This document shows, piece by piece, positions 32,508 to 40,115 of a stretch of 40,632 bases of DNA (position 1 is the stretch's first letter; every line of letters starts with the position of its first letter). Origin of the DNA: Streptomyces bobili (GTDB lineage: Bacteria > Actinomycetota > Actinomycetes > Streptomycetales > Streptomycetaceae); NCBI RefSeq assembly GCF_002154575.1, contig NZ_MUBA01000073.1, forward strand, positions 1 through 40,632, given 5' to 3'. The notes below the pieces were generated by a model. It saw nothing but the letters and a program-made list of their open reading frames with translations, was not told the origin of the DNA and did not search any database. The position numbers and the translations under genes are program-made.

Positions 32508-33851
32508 CTACAGCGGCGGCTGGGCCGGGGCCGGGCCCAGGGTCGTCGTGCCCGGCGCCGTACGGTGCCCGAGGCCCGTGCGGTACGCGTCCAGGGCGGC
32601 CTCCACCCGGCCCGTGCGGCGCAGCAGGTCACCGAGGAGACGGCACAGGTCGGCGAGGTCACCGGCGGCGCCCGCGCGTTCCAGCAGGCTCAGGGCGCGG
32701 ACGTAGTGCTCCTCGGCGGAGTCGGTGTCGCGGGCGTCCTCGGCGATGATGCCGAGCAGCCGGTGCGCGCCCGCCGCGTGCACGGCGCCGCGCTCGGAGG
32801 AGAGGTCGCCGAGCACCTCGTGCAGCAGGGCGGCGGCCTCCTCGGACTTGCCGCGGCGGTGCAGGACGTCGGCCAGCTCGACGGCGACCTGACTGGTGTA
32901 GAGGGCGGCCCGCTGGGCCGACAGCATGGCCTGCGCCTGCTTCAACTCGTCCTCGGCGCGCTCCAGCTGGTTGTTCTGGGCGTAGACGTAGCCGCGCATC
33001 CAGTGGCAGTTGGCCAGCTCGGTGCGCAGCCGGAGCTGGCGGTACAGTTCGGCGGCCTTGGCGAGGGAGGCGTCGGCCTCGGCGAGCCGGCCCTCGGCGA
33101 GGAGGGTGCGCGCCACCGAGCGGTGCATCCGGGCGACGAGCGCGGGGTCACCGGCCTGCGGCGCGAGGGCGAGGGCGAACTCGGCGGCCTGGGCGGCGCG
33201 GGCCTGGGCACCCATGTCCATGTACGGGCCGATGACGGAGGCGTAGAGCAGCAGCAGCGCGTCGGGGTCGTGCAGGCCGCCCCGGTTCAGCTCGTCGAGG
33301 GTGGACTCGAGCAGGTAGACGGCGTACCGCAGCTCCCCGGCGAGGTAGTGGGCGACGGCCCGGCCGCGCAGGGCGGGGACGCGGGCCGGGAGCGGCGCGT
33401 GCGCGAGACATTCCTCCGCCCGCTCGAAGTGGAGCCGGGCCGTCTCCAGCTCACCGGCCTCGATCCCGCACTCCCCGAGTCCGAGCAGGGCGGTGGCCCG
33501 CTCCGCCACGAGGCCGTGCTCCTCGGCCTCCGCGAGCAGTTCCGCGTACTGCCGTGCCGCCTGCTCCGCCTCCCCGGTGGCCAGGGCCCGCTGGGCCTCG
33601 GTGAGGCGCAGCCGCAGATCGGTGACGAGCCGGGCGGAGCGGCCGGTGGCCAGCTCCTCGAAGTCCACGCCGAGGCGCTCGGCGATGTATCTGAGCGCCT
33701 CGTCGGAGGGCCGCACCCGGCCGGCCTCCAGGGTCGAGACATAGGCGGGGGTGTACGTCGGCTCGGCCAACTGCCGCTGCGTCAGCCCCTGTCCGACCCG
33801 CAGCCGCTGCACCCGGCGTCCGATGACCTCCGGTTCGTCCCGCTCACCCAC
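32508..33851 (-). CDS. XRE-type HTH regulator with TPR domain
   Basis: A 447-residue regulator. An N-terminal Cro/C1-type helix-turn-helix (about residues 8-65: LTQRQLAEPTYTPAYVSTLE, AGRVRPSDEALRYIAERLGV) is followed by about ten TPR-like helical pairs over the rest of the chain (for example ARQYAELLAEAEEHG and ATALLGLGECGIEAGELETA). HTH-plus-TPR is the layout of RRNPP peptide-sensing regulators, although Streptomyces uses it widely in other roles. GTG 33851 (MGERDEPEV) matches the family start and has GGGGTGA upstream. A perfect palindrome 73 bases upstream and a divergent small secreted peptide gene stand in its promoter region. Confidence 0.88.
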   Translation of the reverse strand: MGERDEPEVIGRRVQRLRVGQGLTQRQLAEPTYTPAYVSTLEAGRVRPSDEALRYIAERLGVDFEELATGRSARLVTDLRLRLTEAQRALATGEAEQAARQYAELLAEAEEHGLVAERATALLGLGECGIEAGELETARLHFERAEECLAHAPLPARVPALRGRAVAHYLAGELRYAVYLLESTLDELNRGGLHDPDALLLLYASVIGPYMDMGAQARAAQAAEFALALAPQAGDPALVARMHRSVARTLLAEGRLAEADASLAKAAELYRQLRLRTELANCHWMRGYVYAQNNQLERAEDELKQAQAMLSAQRAALYTSQVAVELADVLHRRGKSEEAAALLHEVLGDLSSERGAVHAAGAHRLLGIIAEDARDTDSAEEHYVRALSLLERAGAAGDLADLCRLLGDLLRRTGRVEAALDAYRTGLGHRTAPGTTTLGPAPAQPPL

Positions 33852-33923
33852 GGCCCGAATCACCCCAACTCACCCTGACCCTCTTGCCGTTCGGAGCGCG
33901 CAGCCCCTAGGTTAAACGGCGTG

Positions 33924-33937
33924 TTAAGCATGCTTAA
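33924..33937. promoter_or_regulatory. Palindromic operator in the XRE/peptide divergent promoter
   Basis: ttaagcatgcttaa is a perfect 14-bp palindrome in notably AT-rich DNA. On the plus strand, TTAAAC (33912-33917) and TTAATA (33934-33939) are spaced like -35 and -10 boxes, placing the palindrome over the -10. On the minus strand its edge overlaps a -35 candidate, with TTTAAC as -10. Binding here could control both directions, as expected for an autoregulating XRE protein. Confidence 0.65.
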
Positions 33938-34038
33938 TACACCGCTGACGTAACAGCCGCTGTCGTTGTCGCTTTTTGTCCGCGGTCTTTCGTCCGCCGC
34001 CGTTTGTCCACTGTCGCCGCCGACGTTGCGAGGTTGCC

Positions 34039-34209
34039 GTGCCAGGACGCACATCCGCACCCTACGGGCGCCCCTCCTGGAGGTACGCCAGAGCCGTCGC
34101 GGCGGCCGTCATAGCGGCGGCGGCCCTGATCGCCGCCGCCAACGCGGTCCCGGCCCGCGCCACGGACACCCCCCAACTGTCGACCGGCGTGGAGCGCGTC
34201 GGGAAGTGA
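34039..34209 (+). CDS. Small secreted peptide precursor divergent from XRE-TPR gene
   Basis: A 56-residue frame starting at GTG 34039 with GAGG six bases upstream. A basic N-region (GRPSWRYAR) is followed by a long Ala/Val/Ile hydrophobic core and an ARA signal-peptidase site, leaving a mature peptide of about 15 residues, TDTPQLSTGVERVGK. No domain is recognised and a coding status is not proven. Its position beside and divergent from an HTH-TPR regulator, with a shared palindrome, is the layout of peptide-pheromone systems. An ordinary short exported protein remains possible. Confidence 0.5.
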   Translation: MPGRTSAPYGRPSWRYARAVAAAVIAAAALIAAANAVPARATDTPQLSTGVERVGK

Positions 34210-34334
34210 CGGCCGGGGACGACGGCCGGGGACGAGCGCGTCCGGAGTGGCGGTCGGCGCGATCCGCGAATGTGACGGAAACCATGACAAACAGCCGTCC
34301 CTGTTCCCACCCCGCCCGCCGTACGGTGGAACGC

Positions 34335-34640
34335 ATGTCCCCCCTGGCCGGCATCAGCAGTGCCTACGCGCCCCGCTTCGCGGAGTTCGCCTTCGAGCCT
34401 GCCTTCACGGCCGCCGTGGACCAGCACGTCGCGGAGATAAGGGAGCGCCTCGCCGCCACCACGCCGGGCCTGATCCCCCGGCCGCCGCACCGCGAGGACC
34501 TCGCCGACTACGCCATCGGCTTCCTCGACGCACTCACCGAGATCGACTGGCGCGAGCCCGTCGGCCACGACTACGCGGTGTGCCGCCTCACCGCCATCAC
34601 CTGGCTGGTCCGTCACCACGGCCTCCTCCAGGGCGGCTAG
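34335..34640 (+). CDS. Small hypothetical protein (DUF6401-like?)
   Basis: A 101-residue soluble protein starting at ATG 34335 with GGTGGA five bases upstream. The first third (PAFTAAVDQHVAEIRERLA) and the end (YAVCRLTAITWLVRHHGLL) are helical and reminiscent of the actinobacterial DUF6401 family, whose function is unknown; this match is from memory and weak. Codon use is convincing. It converges on the STAND-WD40 gene, overlapping its stop by four bases. Confidence 0.72.
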   Translation: MSPLAGISSAYAPRFAEFAFEPAFTAAVDQHVAEIRERLAATTPGLIPRPPHREDLADYAIGFLDALTEIDWREPVGHDYAVCRLTAITWLVRHHGLLQGG

Positions 34641-37600
34641 GCGACCGGTCGGCGAGGTGCGGCGGGGACCACCTGGTCGCACGTAGTGCGGTACGGCGTC
34701 TCCGGGGCGTAGGTGCGCCACTGGTCGCGGGTGAGGCCGCCGGCGGCTCGCGCGCACACCCTGTCCACCGCACGGGCCGGGTCGACGGCGTACCGCTGGA
34801 GCGGGACGTGCGGGGCGGCCACGTACAGGGTGGTGCTGTCGGCGCTGAAGGACACGGACTGGATGCCCTCGCCCGCCGTCGGCACCGGTCCGCCCAGCGG
34901 CTGCTGGGTCGCCACGTCCCACAGCTGGAGGGTGCCCGCGTCGCCGCCCACCGCGAGGGTGCGGCCGTCGGGGCTCACGGCCAGCGCGCCCACCGCCTCC
35001 GGGGTGTCGCCGACCGGTGACGGAAACACGTTGCGCAGCACGCCCGAGCGGCGGCGCAGCTCCCCGTCCCACAGCGCGACCCGGCCCGAGACGTCCCCGG
35101 CCGCCAGCAGCGTCCCGGAGCGGTCGAAGGCGAGGGCGCCGACCTGGTCGCCCCGGACCAGGGCGCGCCGTACCGGACGGCCCAGGGGGCGGGTCACCAT
35201 GCCGTCGTCCGCGAGCAGCAGGCTGCCGTCCGGGTGGACCGCCAGATGGACGCCGGCCAGGCCGTGCAGGACGGTGGTGCGACGGCCCGAGGAGACGTCC
35301 CACTCCTCGTCGACGGTCTCGCCGGAGGCGTCCGTGCGGGCGGTGTAGAGGGTGCGGGCGTCGGGGGAGAGCGCCAGCGAGATCACCGCGCCGGCCTCGT
35401 CCGGGGTCGTCGCGTCCAGCGCCGCCGTCCGGCGGCCCGCGCGCACGTCCCACACCGTGATCCGCTGCGGCGCCGCCTGCCGGCCGGGCGCCGAGACGCC
35501 GTAGGCGAACGTCGAGCCGTCCGGGCCGAACGCCATCAGCGGGACGGTGTCGGCCGGGACGACCGGCAGGGCGCGGTCACGGGAGACGGGCGGCGGGGGG
35601 ACGGGGAGAGTGCGGGAGGTGCCGGCGCCGTTCGTCGGCATGAGGCGGAACGTGTAGTGGGTGCCGGTGCGTTCGGCGGTGGCCAGGGTGCGGCCGTCGG
35701 GGCTGAGCAGGACGCGGTCCAGGGGGCGGTTCCGCCAGGCGCCGGTCGTCGGTGCCGTCACGTCGAGGGAGTGGACCGTGCCGCCCTCCAGGTAGCGCAG
35801 GACCGGGCGGCCGGGGTCCCAGGCGAGGCCGCCGTACAGGCGCTGGTTGTTCAGGGCGTGGTGGAAGACGGGCGTCTCGGGGGCGGCCAGGCGCCACACG
35901 CAGATCTCGCCGCGGTTCGCGGTGGCCAGAAAGGCGCCGTCGGGGCTGAAGGCCGCGTGCGAGGGGAGGGGCGCGGGCAGGTCCGCGACCGTGCGGCCGG
36001 TGACGGTGTCCCAGACCCGCACGCCCGACTCGGACAGAACGGCGAAACGGGTCGTGCCGCGCGGGCCGGGCACGAGCGCCGACGTCTCCCCGCACATTCC
36101 GCGCGCCCGGTCCCAGTCCCCGGCCAGGACCCGCCCCGCCTCACGCACCGTCGGCGCGCCGCCGACCGGGCAGGTCGCCACCGTGCGGCCACCGGGGAAG
36201 ACGGCCACGTTCGCGGCGCCCGCCGTGCCCCGCGTCACGGACAGCGGACGGCCGTCGACGACCGACCGCAGCTCCACCCGGTCGTCGTCGGCAGCGTCCT
36301 CGACACGCCCGCCGCTGCCCATATCGCTGCCGGTTCCGGTTCCGGTTCCGGTTCCGCTGAGGAGGTACCCGTCGCCGCCCGGCGTGAAGACCAGGTCGTA
36401 CGGGGCGGCGGTCCGGCGGGGCGGGCCGCCGGTCCAGGTGCCGGTCACGGTGTCCCACAGGCGCGGGCCCTCCGCCGTGGCCAGCGCGAGCAGCCGGCCG
36501 TCCGGGGAGACCGCGTCCACCGTGTGCGGGCCCGCGGGCAGCCGCCCCGAGCCGGTACGGCGGTGCGCGGCCACGTCCCAGGCCGTCCAGCGGCCGTCGG
36601 CCACACTGAGCAGGGTCCGGCCGGAGCCGATCAGAAAACGCCGGGGCCCGTCACCGGGGGCCGGGTCGGAGAACGCGTCGCGCTCCGGCTGGGTGAGCGC
36701 ACCCAGCAGTGCGCGCCGCGACTCGGGCAGCGGGGAGATGCGCCAGGCGGCCACGCCGAGCCGCATCGCCGCCCGCGGGTCGGTGGTGCGCAGCGCGTCG
36801 GCGACGGCCGCGATCCGGCGGGCGGCGGTGTCGGTGCGCTGGCGCCGGGCCTCGCAGGCCTGATCCCAGGCGGCCACGCCGGTGAGCAGCGCGAGGGCCA
36901 GCACGGCGGAGAGCGCCGTCACCAGCGTTCGCGCCCGGCGCGCGGACCGCTCGGCCGCGTCCCGCTCCGCCGTACGGGACTGGAGCGAGGCCCGCAGGAA
37001 GTCGCGTTCCGGCGCGGTGAGCGCGCGGTCCCACGCCCGGTCGGGAAACAGTTCCTCCACGCGCGCGAGGCGGCTGCCCCGGTACAGGCTGCCCGGGTCG
37101 TGGTGGTGCTCGCGCCAGACGCGGGCGGCGTCCGTCAGCGCCCGGTGGTGGCGCAGCCGTTCCCGCTCCTCGTCCAGCCAGCCGCACAGCCGGGGCCAGC
37201 AGGTCAGCAGCGCCTCGTGGGCGAGCTGCACCCCTTCCTCGTCGACGGTGACCAGCCGCGCCTCCGCCAGCCGCTCCACCACCGCGGGCACACCGGGATC
37301 GGCCCATTCCGCCAACTCGGCCCGGCTGACCGGCCGTCGGGTGTCCGGCGCGGCTGCCGCCGGGCGTCCCGGCCGTGCCCCGTCCCACCGCGACAGCAGC
37401 CGGCGGGAGGGATCACGGAGGACCGGGGACGGCTCCCCGCCCACGGCCCCGGCCGGGAGCTGACCCACCGGGCCGGAACCGGCGGACGCGTCCTGGCCCC
37501 CAGTCCCAGCCCCAGTCACCGCCCCCGTACGGCCCGGTTCGACGAGGCGCAGTAACAGGTTGCGGGCCGTCTCCGCCCGAGCCGGGGAGAGCGCGTCGTA

Positions 37601-38641
37601 GACCTGGTCGGCAGTGGCCGCGATGGCGCCGCGAACCCCGCCCGCCGCCTCGTACCCGGCGAGGGTGAGCATCCGGCCCTTGCGGCGGCGCCAGGTCTCC
37701 AGCAGGGCGTGCGAGAGCATCGGCAGGGCGCCCGGCTGGTCGAGGACGTCCTCCACTATCCGTGCGGTCAGCTCCCGTTCGACGAGCAGCCCGGCCGCCT
37801 GCGCCGGACGGACCACCGCCTCGCGCAGCTCGTCCGCGGTCATCGGGCCGAGCAGCATCCCGGCGCCGGACAGGACGTCGGCGAGGGCGCGGTGCTCGGC
37901 GCAGCGGGCGTAGAAGTCGGCGCGGACGATGAGCAGGACCCGCAGCCGGTTCCCGGGATCGCGGGCGGCCAGCAGGAGGTCGATGAAACGGGCGCGTTCG
38001 GCCCGGTCCCGGCAGAGGGTGAAGACCTCCTCGAACTGGTCGACGACCACCCAGCCCACCGGCCCGGCCGCGGCGGACGGCGCCAGCAGCCGCCCGTACG
38101 TCTGCGCGGGCCGCTCGCCGGGGGTGAACACCCGCAGGACGGCCGTACCGCCGAGGCGGGTGATCTCCTCGCGGATCCTGGGGATCATCCCCGCCCGCAG
38201 CAGCGAGGACTTGCCGCTGCCGGACGCCCCGAACAGCACCGCGAGGCGGTGGTCGGACACCAGCCTGCACAGCTCCTCGATCATCCGGTCGCGGCCGAAG
38301 AAGAGGTGCCGGTCGCCGGGCTCGAAGCGGGCCAGCCCCCGGTACGGCGCTCCGTCGTCCCCGTCCCCGGACACCGCGACGGCCGTCTCGGCCTCCTTCC
38401 AGCGGGGCTCCCAGTCACCGGGGTCGCCGCCGCAGGCACGGACGTAGCCCTGGAGGACGGCGAGTGACGGCAGCCGTTCCCCGGCCGCCGCCTGCGACAG
38501 CGTGGTGGCCGAGAACCCGGCCTCGCGGGCCATCTCCCGGTACGACGGCCCGCCGGCCGCCCGCCGCAGGGCGCGCAGCTCGTGCGCCAGCCGCTGGACG
38601 GGTCCGGCCTCCGGGTCCAGGGGTCTCTCGGGTCGCCCCAT
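34637..38641 (-). CDS. HTH-STAND ATPase-TM-WD40 giant signalling protein
   Basis: A 1334-residue multidomain protein. An XRE-like helix-turn-helix (about residues 15-75) precedes a STAND NTPase whose FFGRDRM leads into Walker A GASGSGKSS (138-146) and Walker B VVVDQFEEVF (198-207). A winged-helix/helical region follows to about 560, then one transmembrane helix (about 569-588), then a WD40 propeller of many repeats to the end (for example LAVSPDGRTLAVGGDAGTL and QLWDVATQQPL). STAND proteins switch on when ligand is sensed by the repeat domain. A membrane helix between HTH and WD40 would place them on opposite sides if it is real. ATG 38641 has a GGTGA upstream. It may be a regulator or an immune-type sensor; the ligand is unknown. 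Confidence 0.9.
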   Translation of the reverse strand: MGRPERPLDPEAGPVQRLAHELRALRRAAGGPSYREMAREAGFSATTLSQAAAGERLPSLAVLQGYVRACGGDPGDWEPRWKEAETAVAVSGDGDDGAPYRGLARFEPGDRHLFFGRDRMIEELCRLVSDHRLAVLFGASGSGKSSLLRAGMIPRIREEITRLGGTAVLRVFTPGERPAQTYGRLLAPSAAAGPVGWVVVDQFEEVFTLCRDRAERARFIDLLLAARDPGNRLRVLLIVRADFYARCAEHRALADVLSGAGMLLGPMTADELREAVVRPAQAAGLLVERELTARIVEDVLDQPGALPMLSHALLETWRRRKGRMLTLAGYEAAGGVRGAIAATADQVYDALSPARAETARNLLLRLVEPGRTGAVTGAGTGGQDASAGSGPVGQLPAGAVGGEPSPVLRDPSRRLLSRWDGARPGRPAAAAPDTRRPVSRAELAEWADPGVPAVVERLAEARLVTVDEEGVQLAHEALLTCWPRLCGWLDEERERLRHHRALTDAARVWREHHHDPGSLYRGSRLARVEELFPDRAWDRALTAPERDFLRASLQSRTAERDAAERSARRARTLVTALSAVLALALLTGVAAWDQACEARRQRTDTAARRIAAVADALRTTDPRAAMRLGVAAWRISPLPESRRALLGALTQPERDAFSDPAPGDGPRRFLIGSGRTLLSVADGRWTAWDVAAHRRTGSGRLPAGPHTVDAVSPDGRLLALATAEGPRLWDTVTGTWTGGPPRRTAAPYDLVFTPGGDGYLLSGTGTGTGTGSDMGSGGRVEDAADDDRVELRSVVDGRPLSVTRGTAGAANVAVFPGGRTVATCPVGGAPTVREAGRVLAGDWDRARGMCGETSALVPGPRGTTRFAVLSESGVRVWDTVTGRTVADLPAPLPSHAAFSPDGAFLATANRGEICVWRLAAPETPVFHHALNNQRLYGGLAWDPGRPVLRYLEGGTVHSLDVTAPTTGAWRNRPLDRVLLSPDGRTLATAERTGTHYTFRLMPTNGAGTSRTLPVPPPPVSRDRALPVVPADTVPLMAFGPDGSTFAYGVSAPGRQAAPQRITVWDVRAGRRTAALDATTPDEAGAVISLALSPDARTLYTARTDASGETVDEEWDVSSGRRTTVLHGLAGVHLAVHPDGSLLLADDGMVTRPLGRPVRRALVRGDQVGALAFDRSGTLLAAGDVSGRVALWDGELRRRSGVLRNVFPSPVGDTPEAVGALAVSPDGRTLAVGGDAGTLQLWDVATQQPLGGPVPTAGEGIQSVSFSADSTTLYVAAPHVPLQRYAVDPARAVDRVCARAAGGLTRDQWRTYAPETPYRTTCDQVVPAAPRRPVA
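36332..36355 (+). repeat. Hexanucleotide repeat (ggttcc)x4 inside the STAND-WD40 gene
   Basis: Four exact ggttcc units encode alternating Gly-Thr in a loop of the WD40 region (GTGTGTGTG). The unit length keeps the frame whatever the copy number, so it would vary loop length rather than switch the gene off. Confidence 0.9.
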
Positions 38642-38739
38642 GTGTCACCTGCTTCCGCGCTGCTCCATACGCCTTCGTACGGTGCCTCGATGACACGTGA
38701 GTGAAGCATGTCCTAACAAAGAAGAGAGCGGTTTCTGCA

Positions 38740-38772
38740 TTGATTGGCCTGCTGGAGAGGGGTGCCAATCAA
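38740..38772. promoter_or_regulatory. Inverted repeat between the STAND gene and a small secreted peptide
   Basis: ttgattggc and gccaatcaa form a perfect 9-bp inverted repeat separated by 15 bases, in the 226-bp spacer between divergent genes. The AT-rich arms and wide spacing suit binding by a dimeric regulator, plausibly the HTH domain of the STAND protein itself. Confidence 0.55.
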
Positions 38773-38867
38773 CTCCCGCGCTGTGAACGTCGGTTGCACC
38801 GAGCCGCAGCGACGGCCCGGCCCGACCAGCCGGGCGACCCCGCACCCGCACGTGGAGCAACGACCTC

Positions 38868-39026
38868 ATGCCCCAGGCAGTCAAGACAGGCACGCGCAAG
38901 ACGATGTCCCGCCTCGGCAAGGCCGCCCTCGTGGCCGGCACCACCACCGCACTGGCCATCGGGCTCGCGGGCAGCGCGTTCGCCGCCGCCCCCGGCCCGC
39001 CGCCCTGGCAGGCCTATCAGCCGTAG
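38868..39026 (+). CDS. Small secreted peptide precursor divergent from STAND-WD40 gene
   Basis: A 52-residue frame missed by length cut-offs. A basic N-region (VKTGTRKTMSRLGK), a hydrophobic core (AALVAGTTTALAIGLAG) and an AFA signal-peptidase site leave a mature tail of about 13 residues ending APGPPPWQAYQP. A GGAG lies twelve bases before ATG 38868, rather far, and ATG 38904 is an alternative. Codon use fits the genome. Function is unknown; its place opposite a sensor-regulator gene makes a signal or ligand role worth testing. Confidence 0.6.
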   Translation: MPQAVKTGTRKTMSRLGKAALVAGTTTALAIGLAGSAFAAAPGPPPWQAYQP

Positions 39027-39118
39027 GCCCGTGCTCCGACCGGGCGTGCCCGCTGACCTGACGCACCCGGCCAACGGCCCGGCCAAGCACCGCTGACGGC
39101 CCGACCGCGCACGGCGAA

Positions 39119-39159
39119 CGGCCGCCGTCGGAAGGCTCTCCGCCCTCCGACGACGGCCG
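39119..39159. terminator. Bidirectional terminator hairpin
   Basis: Arms at 39119-39132 and 39146-39159 pair over 14 positions with one mismatch around a 13-base loop. It lies between the small secreted peptide gene and the convergent MscS-like gene. Confidence 0.7.
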
Positions 39160-39188
39160 CTCTCACGTCCGCGCAGGTCCCCCACCCG

Positions 39189-40016
39189 TCACATGTCGCC
39201 GGAGCGCGGCGGCATGCCGGGGTCCTGCCGCCGCATCGGGTCGGTGTTGAGGTCGGTCCGCTCCCGCACCGGCTGGTTGGCCAGCGCGTCCGCACGGCCG
39301 GCCTGGTAGGCGGACATGCTGCCGCGGGCGTTCGACGACTCCCGCTCGGCGGTGGTCAGCCAGCGCTCCCAGCGCTGCCGCATCGGCCCGATCATGCCGC
39401 CGCCCAGACCGACGATCATGATGCCGGCGACGGTCGCGAGCGCCGCGTACAGCACCGGCTGGATGACGGTCATCGCGATGCCCGCCTGGCCGAGCGCGGC
39501 GAACACGCCGAGCACGAGGATGCAGGCCCACACACCGGTCGCGACGGCCCCGCCGTACGACACCGACGACAGGGCGCCGGCCACGATCGAGCGGACCGCG
39601 TTCGCGATGGCCATCGCCACGACGACCAGCACCACGGCGACGATGCCGCGCGGCAGCCAGGCGACGATGCCGTCGATCATCCTGCTGACCGGGTTGGCGC
39701 CGAAGACGCCCAGCGCGAGCTGGAGGGTGATCAGGATCAGGGCGTAGTAGACGATCTTGCAGACGATGCCCGTCATGTCGTACTTGGAGTCACGGAGATA
39801 GCGGTCGGTGCCCGCCTTCTCCGCGAGCCGCTCGGAGCCCACCTTCCGCAGGACGCGGTCCAGGATCCGGGTGATCATCTTCGACACGAACCAACCGATG
39901 GCGAGGATGATGAGGAAGCCGACGAGCTTCGGCACGAACTGCGCGATCTTCGACCAGGCATCGTCCAGGCCCTGGGTGAAGTCGATGGCAAGGGTGGTGG
40001 CGTGGGTGGTGGCCAT
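39189..40016 (-). CDS. MscS-like / conserved TM-helix membrane protein
   Basis: A 275-residue membrane protein with about five hydrophobic segments. Conserved channel-type helices start FVPKLVGFLIILAIGWFVSKM and continue with ITLQLALGVFGANPVSRMID and GIVAVVLVVVAMAIANAVRS, the pattern of the conserved TM-helix family related to MscS channels and CmpX. The MscS beta domain is missing, and the last 70 residues are hydrophilic. It probably contributes to mechanosensitive or envelope-stress responses; gating is not shown. ATG 40016 has GAAGG eight bases upstream. Confidence 0.88.
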   Translation of the reverse strand: MATTHATTLAIDFTQGLDDAWSKIAQFVPKLVGFLIILAIGWFVSKMITRILDRVLRKVGSERLAEKAGTDRYLRDSKYDMTGIVCKIVYYALILITLQLALGVFGANPVSRMIDGIVAWLPRGIVAVVLVVVAMAIANAVRSIVAGALSSVSYGGAVATGVWACILVLGVFAALGQAGIAMTVIQPVLYAALATVAGIMIVGLGGGMIGPMRQRWERWLTTAERESSNARGSMSAYQAGRADALANQPVRERTDLNTDPMRRQDPGMPPRSGDM

Positions 40017-40115
40017 ACGTGGCACCTTCCTCGGCTGACGAGCGTCCCCCTCCGTCCTGGATAGCAGTCACCAGGGCGTCCGGCCTCGCGGGACCGCCGG
40101 ACGGGTGACGCCCGC

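Noticed and set aside
30702..33878. Open frame of over 1000 residues on the plus strand
   Set aside because: It runs antisense to the GAF-ANTAR and XRE-TPR genes with no domain content; GC-rich shadows produce such frames.
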